Below, piece by piece: positions 24,501 through 32,984 of a stretch of 64,000 bases of DNA (within the stretch, counting starts at the first letter, position 1; each line of letters starts with the position of its first letter). Both the position numbers and the translations under genes were made by a program. The notes below the pieces were generated by a model, which was not told the DNA's origin, ran no database searches, and saw only the letters and a program-made list of their open reading frames with translations. Origin of the DNA: Bolinopsis microptera (taxonomy: Eukaryota > Ctenophora > Tentaculata > Lobata > Bolinopsidae); NCBI RefSeq assembly GCF_026151205.1, contig NC_087074.1, positions 2,728,001 through 2,792,000 of the forward strand. Reading direction: 5' to 3'.

Positions 24501-27500
24501 TAAAAGCGAACATTCCATATAAAGTTGCGTCTAAATAGCACGAGTTTTTATTTCCCTGTATACCTCTACTCCGGCCAATGTACATTGGGGATATGTACTT
24601 AGGGGGGTCTACCTTTCCCTCAATAACAGGACTTTCTTTTGGTCCGAAGTAATTTGTTTTAATTTCCGGCTGTACTGGCATTTCTTCAAATCGCCTGTCT
24701 TTCGAACAGTCGTGAAGATAACAGAAGAGAGCACGGAAGGGCGGGCATGTGAAATACCTCACTCCCTCATACATTCCATTGTTGCCAGGTGGTGATATCT
24801 CCTCCTCCAGCTCCAATCCAGCACACAGATACTTCTTACCGGGCAGGTGCCCAATCCAACGTAACACACCGTAGTGAACTACATTGCTTTTACTGACTTG
24901 TATCATGCTGCCAACTTCTAACGTGTAGTCTATCTCTGGAGGTGGGTCCGGGGTCTCGGGAGCCAGCTTGGGGCTGTACGACCTGGCTTTAGTGGAGGCT
25001 AACTCTACTCTTTGAGAGTTATCTAACATTGAGTCCTCAACAACATTACTGCCACCAGCTAACGACAGTGTGTTTATACTGTGAACTAAATCAGCAGGTA
25101 GTTTATTGTTCGAGGGAGTGGGAGAGCGCATTCTGAAGGCAGACTCAAAGTCATGTTTGGGTGACTTGACGCGGGCAGGTTTAGGGGAGCGGGGTATGGG
25201 TTGCTCACGTGACTGGGTGTTACTGACGACAGGGTGGGAGTTAAAGGTATCGTTGTAATTGGGAGGTGGGCTGGAGAAGTCGTTGGAAACAGTTCCTGCT
25301 GTGACTTGTGGAGGAGCTCCGTAAGATGCTGATCTGTTGTGATTAGGTTGAGAAGCCGGGGTGGGACTCTGGACTCGGGGTGATTCGTAGTAGTGTTTGG
25401 GCATTGCCTCGGTTGTGTCACAGAATATACCAAACCGAGCTTCACATGTGAACATCTGCCGACCCTTGTACATTCCGTTGCTGTCTCCCACAGGGTTGTC
25501 TAGTTCTATACCTAATATCCACTGTTTTTTTGCGTCCTGAAAATAGAAAAATTATGTTTCATCTGGGGAGGTGTATGGATTTGACGCGTCATTCTCTTTT
25601 CTGAGAGTAAACTTTGGAGGGATCGAGTTATAATGGTAGAAATGGCCAGAGAGTTATAGTTGAATTATTGTTGAAACCTGAAAGACAGCTCTGACGACGC
25701 CGGGTTCTGCAGGTAACTTCTTCTTTAGTACTATCACCTGATCTCCCTCACAGAAGTTACACGTCACCTGATCTGAGAGGAAATTGTAGTGACAAATTAC
25801 AGATCAATAATAAGCATATAAAAATATGTTATAAAAGTATGTTATAAAAGTATGTTATAATAGTGTGACATGTAATGATCTCTTGCCAAATAACCTCCCC
25901 GCTATCCAATGTTGTGCTGTTCAAAGACGTGGCTTCTAAATTCTAAATATATCTATTATGCAAACTTCAGGAGAGGCAGGTCTTTATACGTATGTGACAC
26001 ACAAAGTAAATACAATTCTAATGTTCACAGCAGTACAGTGTGTTCAATAAATGTGTCATGGAGGACACTTCAATGCTGATATATTGACTCGGACGGACGC
26101 ATCCACGCAACCACCCACCCACCCACCCGCCCACCCACCCACCCACCCACCCACCCACCCACCCACTTCAGTATAGTAGTAGTGTAGCTGACAAATACAA
26201 GTGACAAGACGTGTAGATAGCTGATAAAACATTTTGATTTGACCATATGACTTTTCACTTTAGTGGCAGTAAATGTTTGTTGATTGATTGATTGATTGAG
26301 GAGCACTACCCGGAGGCATTACTCGGCACTAAAGCCTTAAAATATTTAATTACAATCAAATATAAATATACGCACACATGTATAAAATATGATATTGCTA
26401 TAAGCGAATTTTTAAATAACATTTATCTCTTGACATAAATTTAGAACAGCAACTGTACCAAATTATTTAAATTTCTAAAAGTACGAAATTTGAATCGTTT
26501 CAGTCCTTGTCATTCGGCTCAAGTGCTTGTGCAATGTGCAGTAAGCAGATTCTTGTTGACTGTAGACTTGAATGAATTTAAGAATTTGTCTTGTAGGCAA
26601 GTCGTGATATAATTTATGTCCTTGTTAATAAAGTTGGCCGTTTTGGTTCGTTTAGTGGCAGTAGATGTTTGTTAATGTTAAGATAAGAACCGTGTGAGAA
26701 ATTATAATTCTTTTGGCTCCTCTTCCTGAAGGAAAATGGGAAATAATGTCTTTTGAAAATATAATAACATGAGAGATGGTTATATGATGATAAAAGCTTT
26801 GAACATATCATAACATGAGAGATGGTTATATGATGTACAATGAACATATCATAACATGAAAGATGGTTATATGATGATAAAAGCTTTATGACGGACGTTC
26901 GAACAAGTTCGTTTCATGATCGATGGTAAAGAAAGTTAAGCTTCTGCGGTAAAAGCTTTTCTTAAGAAGAATAAGTCGAGATGTCATAATGCAGCCATTA
27001 GTAACGATCAAAAAGCGAACTCAGCAACGTGATGACTGACACATATTTTACTAATTAGTTTCTTAAGTTTTAGAAAAAAAGGCTCGGACGCAGGGACAAA
27101 AGGATTTCGCGGCGATTTTTGCCAAAAATCGCGATACCGCGAAATACCGCGAATTACATTTCGCGGTATATTAAACTATACATAAAATTTGTCGCGGAAA
27201 ATGGGAAATTTCGCGATTTCGTACATGCCGCGAAATCCTTTTGTCCCTGCTCGGACGAGATAAGGTATCTCACCAGAGTACAGTGAGCAATTCAACACAG
27301 CATCCCGATAACCATTATCAAAGTCACCAAAAAACATTCCCAGCACAAGAAAGTGAGATGATTTCCAAGAAGTGCAGAAACGAAAACGAACAAAAATGCG
27401 ACTGAAAACATGTACGATGTCTAGTCTATAAAGATGGTGTACATTGAGGCGTGCAAGCTGAGCCGAGCACGTTAATTCGGTTTAAAACTTAGCTCGTACA

Positions 27501-29089
27501 GTACATTCTTAACATTGAGTGCATCACTTGAACCTTCAAGCAGACGATCATATAATGCAGGCAGTTGCAGGAGTAAACAAAAACAGTCAACTTTAAATAA
27601 CACAAACTCTATAGTATAGACTATAGAGTCTATACTTCACGTTGTTACTCGACTGACGTTATGCATGTGACCTTGACGGTTTTGTAAACTCTTATAGTAT
27701 TCTTAAAAGCTTACTTGATTTCGGTTCAGATCTTCTGGCTCGAGCACTGGCAGGGAGAGTTTTAGATACTTTGGTCAGGGTTTTGTCTTTAATATCCCCC
27801 ATGTTGCTCAACATGGATAGGGTTGAGTCTTGAAGGGAATCCGATCCTGTATCAAATGTTTATTGCAATTTGTGCAGTAAAGGTGTGGTGAAATAGTGAT
27901 TAACGGTTGGTAAGTTATAATATTAAACATAACTGATTATGTGTGAAGACAGTGGAAATCAAACCCTTAAACTTAGTGCAACGTTATTAATTAATTAATT
28001 CATTAACAGTCTCATATAAAATAAAACTATGTAGCAGAACTTACCTTTGATAGATATCTCATCAATAGTAGCAAACACAACAGAGCTAACAGGACAGCGC
28101 TCCATGTAGAAGACTCCTTTGATAGATCCATCACTATCACCACAACCTAAAATTAAATATCATCAATAAAAACGTGACACACTCTATTAAAGGCTGTTAT
28201 CTTACCCAACTAGCGTGTGAAAGACGAGAATTAGAAGAAAATCATCAGGAACAGAAATATTACAATGAAGTTAGCTACCTGCAGCTAGACCAACAAGTTT
28301 CAGGCCAAACCACACTCCTAGTCGATCCTTGATCTCACCTCTGTACTTCAGCTGCAGAGAAATTAGGGTTAGTCAATTTTTCCAATTAGAGGAAGATATA
28401 TTTATAATTTAGTTGTAAGTATAATAATGGGCAGTTTCAATGTTAAATTATTTTACATGATCGGAAGGCAAATCTAGTCGATGTTAAACAATCACCCTTA
28501 ACAAGTAGTTCTAGTTGTTAAATGTCATGTTCTTTTACTTAACCTTTCATTTAGGCATTGAGTGAAGACGAGAAGTTTAATAAATTAAAATCTAGATGTT
28601 AACAGTGAAGACAGACCTCTCCCACTACAGTCGTATTCTGTCTACCTCTGCTGATGTTCACAAGAGATCCCATTGGCAGTGTAAGTAGCATCTTGTCCAG
28701 TTTTGAGAACGCCTCATAGCGGCGTGAACAAGGGATTACCGGAAGCAAGAATTTAACTATGTCGTAGGGAACCTATAGATTAAAAAAAGCTGAATGAAAC
28801 TATAAGGAATTAATGAGTTGCTGTAGCAATTAACAAAAAACAAATTTGAACTACAATTAAAAAGGTGTGAAAAACAGTAAAACAATCAACCCACCGTCTT
28901 TAAGTTTTTTTCGTGACAAGTATAGACTTGAGAAGAATCCATGAGCAGAGATATGGTACATTCTTCGCCATGACTACTGATTACAGTGACTATTTCTCCC
29001 TTAATAAGCTGACCAGTCCCATGACCAGTGGGGATGGGAATCGCCTTGCGCAGCAGGCATACTTGCTGCGCAGGGAGGCTAACTGTCAT
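9261..29089 (-). CDS. CYLD: CYLD-like ubiquitin carboxyl-terminal hydrolase, 12 coding exons
   Basis: CYLD removes Lys63-linked and linear ubiquitin chains from NF-kB and related signalling proteins in the cytoplasm. Twelve exons (28895-29089, 28617-28772, 28279-28351, 28045-28146, 27715-27846, 25678-25772, 24242-25536, 23283-23442, 12920-13072, 12690-12801, 9776-9865, 9261-9523) join with GT/AG borders and compatible phases to 2826 nt, 941 codons plus stop, close to the usual CYLD length (about 950). Domains: CAP-Gly 1 about residues 100-165, CAP-Gly 2 about 228-293, CAP-Gly 3 about 456-528, and a USP domain from about 570 to the end. Catalytic residues are Cys584 (NSCYLDATL), His841 (TSHYV) and Asp879 (FFDSMAD). 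A B-box-like zinc cluster (Cys769, 772, 780, 783, 799, 802; His807, 809) sits inside the USP domain, as in CYLD. The exon map is my manual splice inference. The first exon is the least certain. Confidence 0.9.
9776..9865 (-). CDS. CYLD: CYLD coding exon 11 (catalytic His)
   Basis: 90 nt encoding [20 protein letters not shown] and on. TSHYV carries the catalytic His841. The acceptor is GTGCAG and the donor CTAG|GTATAC. Phases (2 nt in, 1 nt out) fit exons 10 and 12. The tail PAPPPL is unusual compared with other CYLDs. Confidence 0.88.
10042..12646. mobile_element. G/C-tract-ended element with 2.2-kb polypurine interior, in CYLD intron 10
   Basis: Left end G-tract then GTGACATGTCTCCAATGTCT; right end GACATTGGAGACATGTCAA then about 26 C, so the termini are inverted. 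ATTAAT flanks both sides (10036-10041, 12647-12652). GGAGACATT/AATGTCTCC repeats sit just inside each end. The interior (about 10215-12360) is almost pure GGA/GGACTGA/GGACTCA repeat. No transposase. Confidence 0.7.
10215..12360 (+). repeat. Polypurine (GGA-rich) low-complexity block
   Basis: About 2.1 kb of degenerate GAGGAGGACT(G/C)A repeats, ending in an uninterrupted GGA run of over 100 nt (about 12250-12360). The plus strand is almost entirely purine. Pre-mRNA from CYLD (minus strand) would carry the pyrimidine strand. All open frames here are low-complexity artefacts. Confidence 0.95.
12690..12801 (-). CDS. CYLD: CYLD coding exon 10 (second half of B-box)
   Basis: 112 nt encoding [19 protein letters not shown] and on, with YCEPC and the VHSHP histidines of the zinc cluster. 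It matches CYLD's FCKTCNTQVHLHP. The acceptor is TAACAG and the donor C|GTATGT. It ends only 44 nt from the C-tract end of the polypurine element. Confidence 0.88.
12920..13072 (-). CDS. CYLD: CYLD coding exon 9 (USP plus first half of B-box)
   Basis: 153 nt, phase 0 at both ends. It begins [20 protein letters not shown], very close to CYLD's PRFGKDFKL...PSLEL, then CYIC and CPQC zinc pairs. The acceptor is ATATCAG and the donor CCAG|GTTCGC. Confidence 0.93.
15085..15284 (+). repeat. 40-bp tandem repeat, 5 copies
   Basis: Unit GTACCGTGTAATACTTACAT plus AGCAAGTTATGTAGAGAATT, repeated five times with few changes, in CYLD intron 8. Confidence 0.9.
17132..17190 (+). repeat. 12-bp tandem repeat TTCCGGCACTAT
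   Basis: About five head-to-tail copies with small changes (TGTTCCGGCAC, TATACCG), in CYLD intron 8. Confidence 0.85.
17321..17430 (+). repeat. 34-bp tandem repeat, about 3.3 copies
   Basis: Unit TGCTCACTAAACTTTTAGTA plus TTATATTTATAGTA. The third copy is diverged. Located in CYLD intron 8. Confidence 0.85.
18460..19160 (-). pseudogene. Unrecognised degraded coding-like region
   Basis: On the minus strand several broken frames read like former protein, for example [20 protein letters not shown], then an acidic segment ([16 protein letters not shown]) and [20 protein letters not shown] do not recognise the family. Its place just inside the left end of the 18033-23240 element makes a relic transposon protein plausible, but that is inference. 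Confidence 0.3.
20749..22365. mobile_element. MULE DNA transposon inserted in the RTE, 9-bp target duplication
   Basis: Ends share inverted AGACTTTGGGGCCGAA/TTCGGCCCCAAAGTCT. Flanking GGGCTGCCC (20740-20748) and GGGCTGCCT (22366-22374) match at 8 of 9 bases. Joining the flanks restores the RTE motif KAWAAYHKM. A 9-bp duplication is the hallmark of Mutator-like elements and fits the encoded protein. Confidence 0.75.
21116..21854 (+). pseudogene. MULE transposase (FLYWCH domain plus start of MULE domain), broken
   Basis: The first frame, from ATG 21116, gives a FLYWCH-type zinc domain ([27 protein letters not shown]) and LKRKAAEQ, and stops at 21421. A shifted frame continues ([21 protein letters not shown]) and a third (from about 21639) reads [40 protein letters not shown]: the N-terminal part of an MULE transposase catalytic domain. 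The rest of the catalytic domain is absent. Two frameshifts plus truncation make it inactive. Confidence 0.75.
23283..23442 (-). CDS. CYLD: CYLD coding exon 8 (USP, palm region)
   Basis: 160 nt encoding [17 protein letters not shown] and on to DLLLLQ. It aligns with the CYLD segment that ends ...APSCLIIQ just before MPRFGKDFKL. The acceptor is TTACAG and the donor CAG|GTATGT. The next exon is about 10.2 kb away. Confidence 0.9.
23627..23725. mobile_element. 99-bp MITE-like hairpin in CYLD intron 7
   Basis: AAGAAGCCCGACCATT at 23627-23642 is perfectly inverted at 23710-23725. The interior is short and non-coding. No clear target duplication. Confidence 0.55.
24242..25536 (-). CDS. CYLD: CYLD coding exon 7 (CAP-Gly 2 end, linker, CAP-Gly 3, USP start)
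   Basis: 1295 nt, residues 252-682. It begins [15 protein letters not shown], completing CAP-Gly 2 with the [13 protein letters not shown] turn. A Pro/Ser-rich linker (about 295-450) follows, then CAP-Gly 3 ([41 protein letters not shown]). The USP domain starts with [19 protein letters not shown], carrying the catalytic Cys584 in the Cys box. The donor TTCAG|GTACGA leaves AG, completed by G of exon 8. In human CYLD the third CAP-Gly binds NEMO and the linker binds TRAF2. I saw no clear TRAF motif. Confidence 0.95.
25678..25772 (-). CDS. CYLD: CYLD coding exon 6 (CAP-Gly 2, start)
   Basis: 95 nt encoding (N)[15 protein letters not shown] and on to VVRAVFQ. This is the first half of the second CAP-Gly. 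Two adjacent AG acceptors are possible. The upstream one (CTCAG|ATCAGG) restores phase with exon 5. Confidence 0.8.
26110..26166 (+). repeat. CCCA microsatellite in CYLD intron 5
   Basis: About 14 copies of CCCA with one CCCG. Glycine/valine-rich minus-strand frames over it are artefacts. Confidence 0.95.
26762..26887 (+). repeat. Tandem repeat of about 50 bp, about 2.5 copies, in CYLD intron 5
   Basis: CATAACATGAGAGATGGTTA TATGATG followed by ATAAAAGCTTT or TACAATGAACATAT recurs three times with insertions and deletions. Confidence 0.75.
27091..27249. mobile_element. hAT-type MITE with perfect 8-bp target duplication, CYLD intron 5
   Basis: Begins CAGGGACAAAAGGATTTCGC and ends with its inverse. 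The direct repeat CTCGGACG flanks it (27083-27090, 27250-27257). CAGGG-type ends plus an 8-bp duplication are diagnostic for hAT elements. The 159-bp interior is non-coding and carries further CCGCGAAAT repeats. Confidence 0.88.
27715..27846 (-). CDS. CYLD: CYLD coding exon 5 (linker)
   Basis: 132 nt encoding a Ser/Lys-rich linker ([17 protein letters not shown] and on) between CAP-Gly 1 and 2. The acceptor is TACAG|GA and the donor TCAA|GTAAGC. Phase fits both neighbours. There is no recognisable domain, so support is splice signals, open frame and phase. Confidence 0.7.
28045..28146 (-). CDS. CYLD: CYLD coding exon 4 (CAP-Gly 1, end)
   Basis: 102 nt encoding [18 protein letters not shown] and on. 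This is the glycine-rich (G)[11 protein letters not shown] turn that closes CAP-Gly 1, equivalent to the family's NDGSVNGVRYF. The acceptor is TTTTAG, the donor AAAG|GTAAGT (near-perfect U1 site). Confidence 0.85.
28279..28351 (-). CDS. CYLD: CYLD coding exon 3 (CAP-Gly 1, middle)
   Basis: 73 nt encoding [19 protein letters not shown] and on. This is the YRG...GVWFGLKL core strand of a CAP-Gly domain (family pattern GxVRFxG...G.FFGVEL). The acceptor is CTGCAG and the donor CAG|GTAGCT. It leaves one base, which completes a Gly codon in the next exon. Confidence 0.85.
28617..28772 (-). CDS. CYLD: CYLD coding exon 2
   Basis: Residues 66-117 ([10 protein letters not shown] to TTVVGE), 156 nt, phase 0 at both ends. 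The acceptor is CTATAG|GTT and the donor GAG|GTCTGT. It contains the start of the first CAP-Gly domain (GSLVNISRG). Confidence 0.8.
28895..29089 (-). CDS. CYLD: CYLD coding exon 1 (N-terminus)
   Basis: Residues 1-65, starting [13 protein letters not shown]. The donor after Thr65 (ACG|GTGGGT) is phase 0. The chosen ATG at 29089 is the first in frame. Just upstream on the same strand lie two short out-of-frame ATGs, ending at TGA and TAG, that would act as upstream ORFs. An AG acceptor (TTTCAG) near 29168 suggests that a 5' untranslated exon joins here. An alternative in-exon acceptor (GCGCAG before CAAGTATGC) would remove this ATG, so the N-terminus is uncertain. Confidence 0.55.
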
Positions 29090-29169
29090 GGTCACTCTGC
29101 CATGCCATAGTGTCTCTTCAACAGGACTTTGGTTCCTTGTACTAGATCATTTCTTTTTCCTACATCCTG

Positions 29170-30589
29170 AAATATGTAAACATTTTAATCACTGCCACAT
29201 GCAGTCATTGAAAACAACGTACAGTTTATTTTAAAAGTACCATAGTTCAATAAATGTGTAACCATCAAAGTGAGTTTAAATGAACATTCAGAAGAAAAAT
29301 TTGGTTCATAGTAACTTGAAGATATTTTGCAAGGGACGAAAGAATAAACACCCACATGGAACTATTATTTTGAACTATAAACTGAAGTAGTGCCTGCAAA
29401 CGAAACCAGTTCCTTGCTCTACAACATTACCCTGCGAAGTCTCGTTACACTCAGCCTACTCAGCAAGTCCACTCATAATGGAAGGACTTCTTGAGCAAAT
29501 TACGGGTTTGAGGCCTGCTTTTTTACAATCAGTGTCAAAACGTACTTGTGAAAAAAACCGCCCCCTGCATAGCGAGGGTGGTCGTGTTGCCTCTGAGTAC
29601 AAGCAACCCTCGGCCTCCAGTCGACTAATCTGATTTAACGGAAAATCCGTTAGTGAGGGTTAAACGAGGAGCAGCCTGCCACAAATCTAGAATCTCCTTA
29701 GGGTAAACTGTGAGCATACTTTACTATACTGTATTGATCTAGTAAATAAATTATGTCGAAATGATGCTTCATTCATTTACAACCTGCCTATGAGTCAGAT
29801 GAAACCTGTGCGAAACAATTAACTACTCATAAGTTCAAGTCACCATACCCATTTATCAAAAAATAATTGGTTCTCTCAATTCTTCCTAGTCCTTCAAGCG
29901 AACCATTCCAAAATAACAATTTAGCTATTGAAAATGGTTCTAATCAATTTTGCTTTTTCAGAATGGCGGAAATTAGAATAAAACCATTTTATTAGGTTCC
30001 TACACGTCGATTTCGGTTTTAACGGTTGGAATTGAAGTTTAAACGGTTATACCTTAATTACAATCCTAACCCTTACCCTAGCCATAACCCAATCCTGTAA
30101 CACTAACCCAAAACCAGTCAAATTTGCATTTAACTGACATGTCACGTGACCAACTAAACACAGTTTCGATTTTTTTCCTCCGGGGTTCGTGTTTTTTATT
30201 TCGTGGAAGTAATTCGGAATAAACGTCCAAAATACATCGAACAAAAAATAAATGCGTATGTATCTAGATACATTTTCGAAGATAAAGTAGGTTTTCGAAC
30301 ACTTTTATGAAAGCGCTCGATTTGATTTGACTAAAATGTTTAAGCGTGCGCGGCACACTTGCAACTTGAAAGATTTCGACGCGCCGCGCGAACTATCATC
30401 CTTATTTGTTAATTTACGATGTCAATTCATCGCAGCTCGGCGCGGCACAGTAGCGCATCTCGCCGATGTCGCTGCGTGAAGCCTCATTGAGTGTGCGGCG
30501 CGGCACAGTAACGCATCGCGCTACAACCTTATTTGCTAGTTACTTCGCAGATCGACGATTTAATTCGGACACTCATGGAAGGATTGACA
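29170..30589. other. Upstream of CYLD: no further gene recognised
   Basis: The CYLD promoter and first exon probably lie here but I cannot place them. 30340-30540 is GC-rich with a repeated GCGGCGCGGCACAGTARCGC block. Confidence 0.4.
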
Positions 30590-30895
30590 CGTCAATCTAA
30601 CTTTGTAGGTTTATAACCTACCAGGACGCGCGCTGAGTCGGACTCGTAGACGGTCCTAATATTTGGAAAAATATTTTAAGAGTATCACCCTCACCCGTTA
30701 AATCTAATAAGTGGCACACTAGTACATTTGATTTCATGTTATAATTATTAGCGTATATATTGTAGCGCGATGCACTGCTGGGTCGCGTGCGCATCAAATA
30801 ATGCTTCTCGCAACCACAAATGCAGATCGGCGAGATGCGAATCGGCAGATCGGCGAGATGCGAAGGATTGACATCGTGAATCAAGCGTATATATT
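30590..30895. mobile_element. Fragment of the TGATTSACGATG-ended repeat family
   Basis: Contains TGTAGGTTTATAACCTACCA, GACTCGTAGACGGTCC and TATCACC..CACCCGTTAA, shared with 3290-3395 and (inverted) 33420-33520. It ends GACATCGTGAATCAAG, the inverse of the family's terminal motif. Confidence 0.45.
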
Positions 30896-31103
30896 ATTAT
30901 ATGGAAGTGAATCAAATCAATTTATTTTTGCACACTGATTCTAAATCAACTCATTCCTTATTATATTTTTATTCCTTAATCCTTTCTTTAAAATTGTGAG
31001 CAAATTAATTCATAATTATTTTTTGTTAAACTCGCTTAGCGTGCACGACAGATGTATTATTTGACGGATGTTACTTGTAGTTGTCTAAGTTTCTTAGCTT
31101 AGC

Positions 31104-31175
31104 TTCGAAGTAGCGCGCCGCTTTCTTCTCGAAATGGCAAGTGCTACGAAGTAGCGCGCGCCGGGCCAAACCATT
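31104..31175 (+). repeat. Third copy of the GC-rich end sequence of 957-1801
   Basis: CTTCGAAGTAGCGCGCCGCT, CTCGAAATGGCAAGTGCTAC and GCGCGCCGGGCCAAACCATT, nearly the same as the right end of the 957-1801 element in inverse orientation. Confidence 0.6.
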
Positions 31176-31180
31176 TCACA

Positions 31181-31300
31181 TACCTTACTCGGGAATATTA
31201 TAGCGGGTTAATTTATGACTGGGAAAATTAATGACCGGGAAAAATATGGCGGACTTTCCCAAAACCCGCCAAATTATCCCGGTCATGAATTTACCGATGG
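31181..31300. repeat. Short palindromic repeat, copy 1
   Basis: TACTCGGGAATATTATA followed by GACCGGGAAAAATATGGCGG and its imperfect inverse (CCGCCAAATTATCCCGGTC). A second copy is at 33975-34052, where the TACTCGGGAATATTATA motif lies inverted at the far end. Confidence 0.6.
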
Positions 31301-31506
31301 GGCGGTGGCCGACCTTTCAAGGTTTTTTTCAGAGGTCAACAAATTTTCAACCGGAATTACTGTTTTTGTTACTTGTTAAAGAAGTTATTTCAATTTACAG
31401 TTATTGATATTACTCAGAAATAGAAAAAAAACACGTCTATTTAAAGGAAGCAAGTCAAATCTTCATTAAAGCGTATCCTCATTCTCATTATCGCTTATGT
31501 CCCCTT

Positions 31507-32040
31507 GTTAGGGACGTGTGTAGTACCTCAGAACTAGAAGTTAAGTTGAACCCCAGTATGCTGCGTTATAGTAGTAGTAATTAGATTTGTAAATATGTGG
31601 ATTAAAATGGTAAATAAACCATGTAAATTTGCAAATATTCACCGTAACATAAAGTGTCATAAAGATGAATTAGGTGAGAACTTATATGATTAAGATGAAT
31701 TAAGTGATCATGTATATGATTAAGATCTGATTGGAGAGATTTGCAGAGCACTGCACTTGCAGCCATTGGTCAGAAAGGACATTTAGTGTTATTAGAATTA
31801 TTTATAAAGAAATTATTGGATTAATAGAGTTATTGAATTCATCAATTAGTGGAACGATATTTTAACCAGTTTTAAAAACCGGTATTTGTATTAATAAACC
31901 TGTTTGTTTGTAATAACCTGTTTGCAATAACCTGTTTGTTTGCAACTCTCCTGGACAACGCGTGGACCGCCTCTTCCACTGGAGCTCCTCTTCCACAGAA
32001 CACCTAGACTACAAAAGATGAACACACAAGATTCTCACGG
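31507..32040 (+). mobile_element. Possible solo LTR
   Basis: Begins TGTTAGGGACGTGTGTAGTA and contains an AATAAA signal (near 31894) followed by a GT-rich CTGTTTGTTTG block and a CACA-rich end. This layout looks like an LTR, but I find no clean target duplication, primer-binding site or second LTR. Confidence 0.25.
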
Positions 32041-32984
32041 CCGTCTGCCTTTAGCCTTTTCCCGAACGCCTCTCCAATGATTGGTTTTCCTTACACGGCC
32101 CGGGGTGTTAGTATGCTGCGCTCTCTCCCACGTCACTATTTTCATAAATAGATTTTCCTAACGTCATGCCAGATCATTGTAATTGGTTCCCGTCGCTTCT
32201 GTTGAAGCCTGATAGGCTAGGAAGTTTGTTCCTCGAGGTAATATTGTGGTGACCCTATCCTACCTTGTCCTAACCTTAGCAGCACCTACATTATTACCTC
32301 GACAAACCCCTCCCACGGATTGTGCCTCGTTCCCAGCCGTTAGAAACTTAGAAAGAATGTAGGAGAGAACGAGGGCAAATCACGTGATCCTAGAAGCTAC
32401 CTGTCCATCGTCCAGAGAGAGAGTCAGCCAGCCCCGTTATAATACACACCAGTTCCCGTTGATCACCCAGCTACCCAACTGATTTAGGGTAACGGACTTT
32501 ACCATGAGATTGAACACTTATTTTATGTACGATTGGATTGGTCTTGCATTATTTTACAATCCTTAATCACTTGTTTTAATTGGTTATCTTCCAGATATAA
32601 ATTCATCTAAAAGTTCGAAGTTAAAACTCTAGACATAATTTTCCCTAAAAGTTCGAAGTCCATAATTATAACATAAATTCCTGTCATAAATCTACCATTG
32701 TACACTGAGAGTTTGGGTTTGAACTATGCCCTGAGTGAGTCTCAAACCGGGAGGTATTCCATAATATCGGAACCTGAATATCCATACTCTAGTTAAAAGG
32801 AGCCCATTATACGTAGTTAAATTAATACCATCACAATTTAATGAAATATAATAAATAAATAATCTCTAGAAGTCATGGAAAATTGGAGCAGTAAATAGGC
32901 CGTTAAGTAAGTTGTCGTGCTGAACCCGAGTACGCCTCTTAACACCCCTCTATTATCATTATTGATATCCCCTGCTGCTGACAA

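Noticed and set aside
29440-29640. Possible tRNA or SINE near 29.5 kb
   Set aside because: No A/B box pair at proper spacing and no acceptor stem on either strand.
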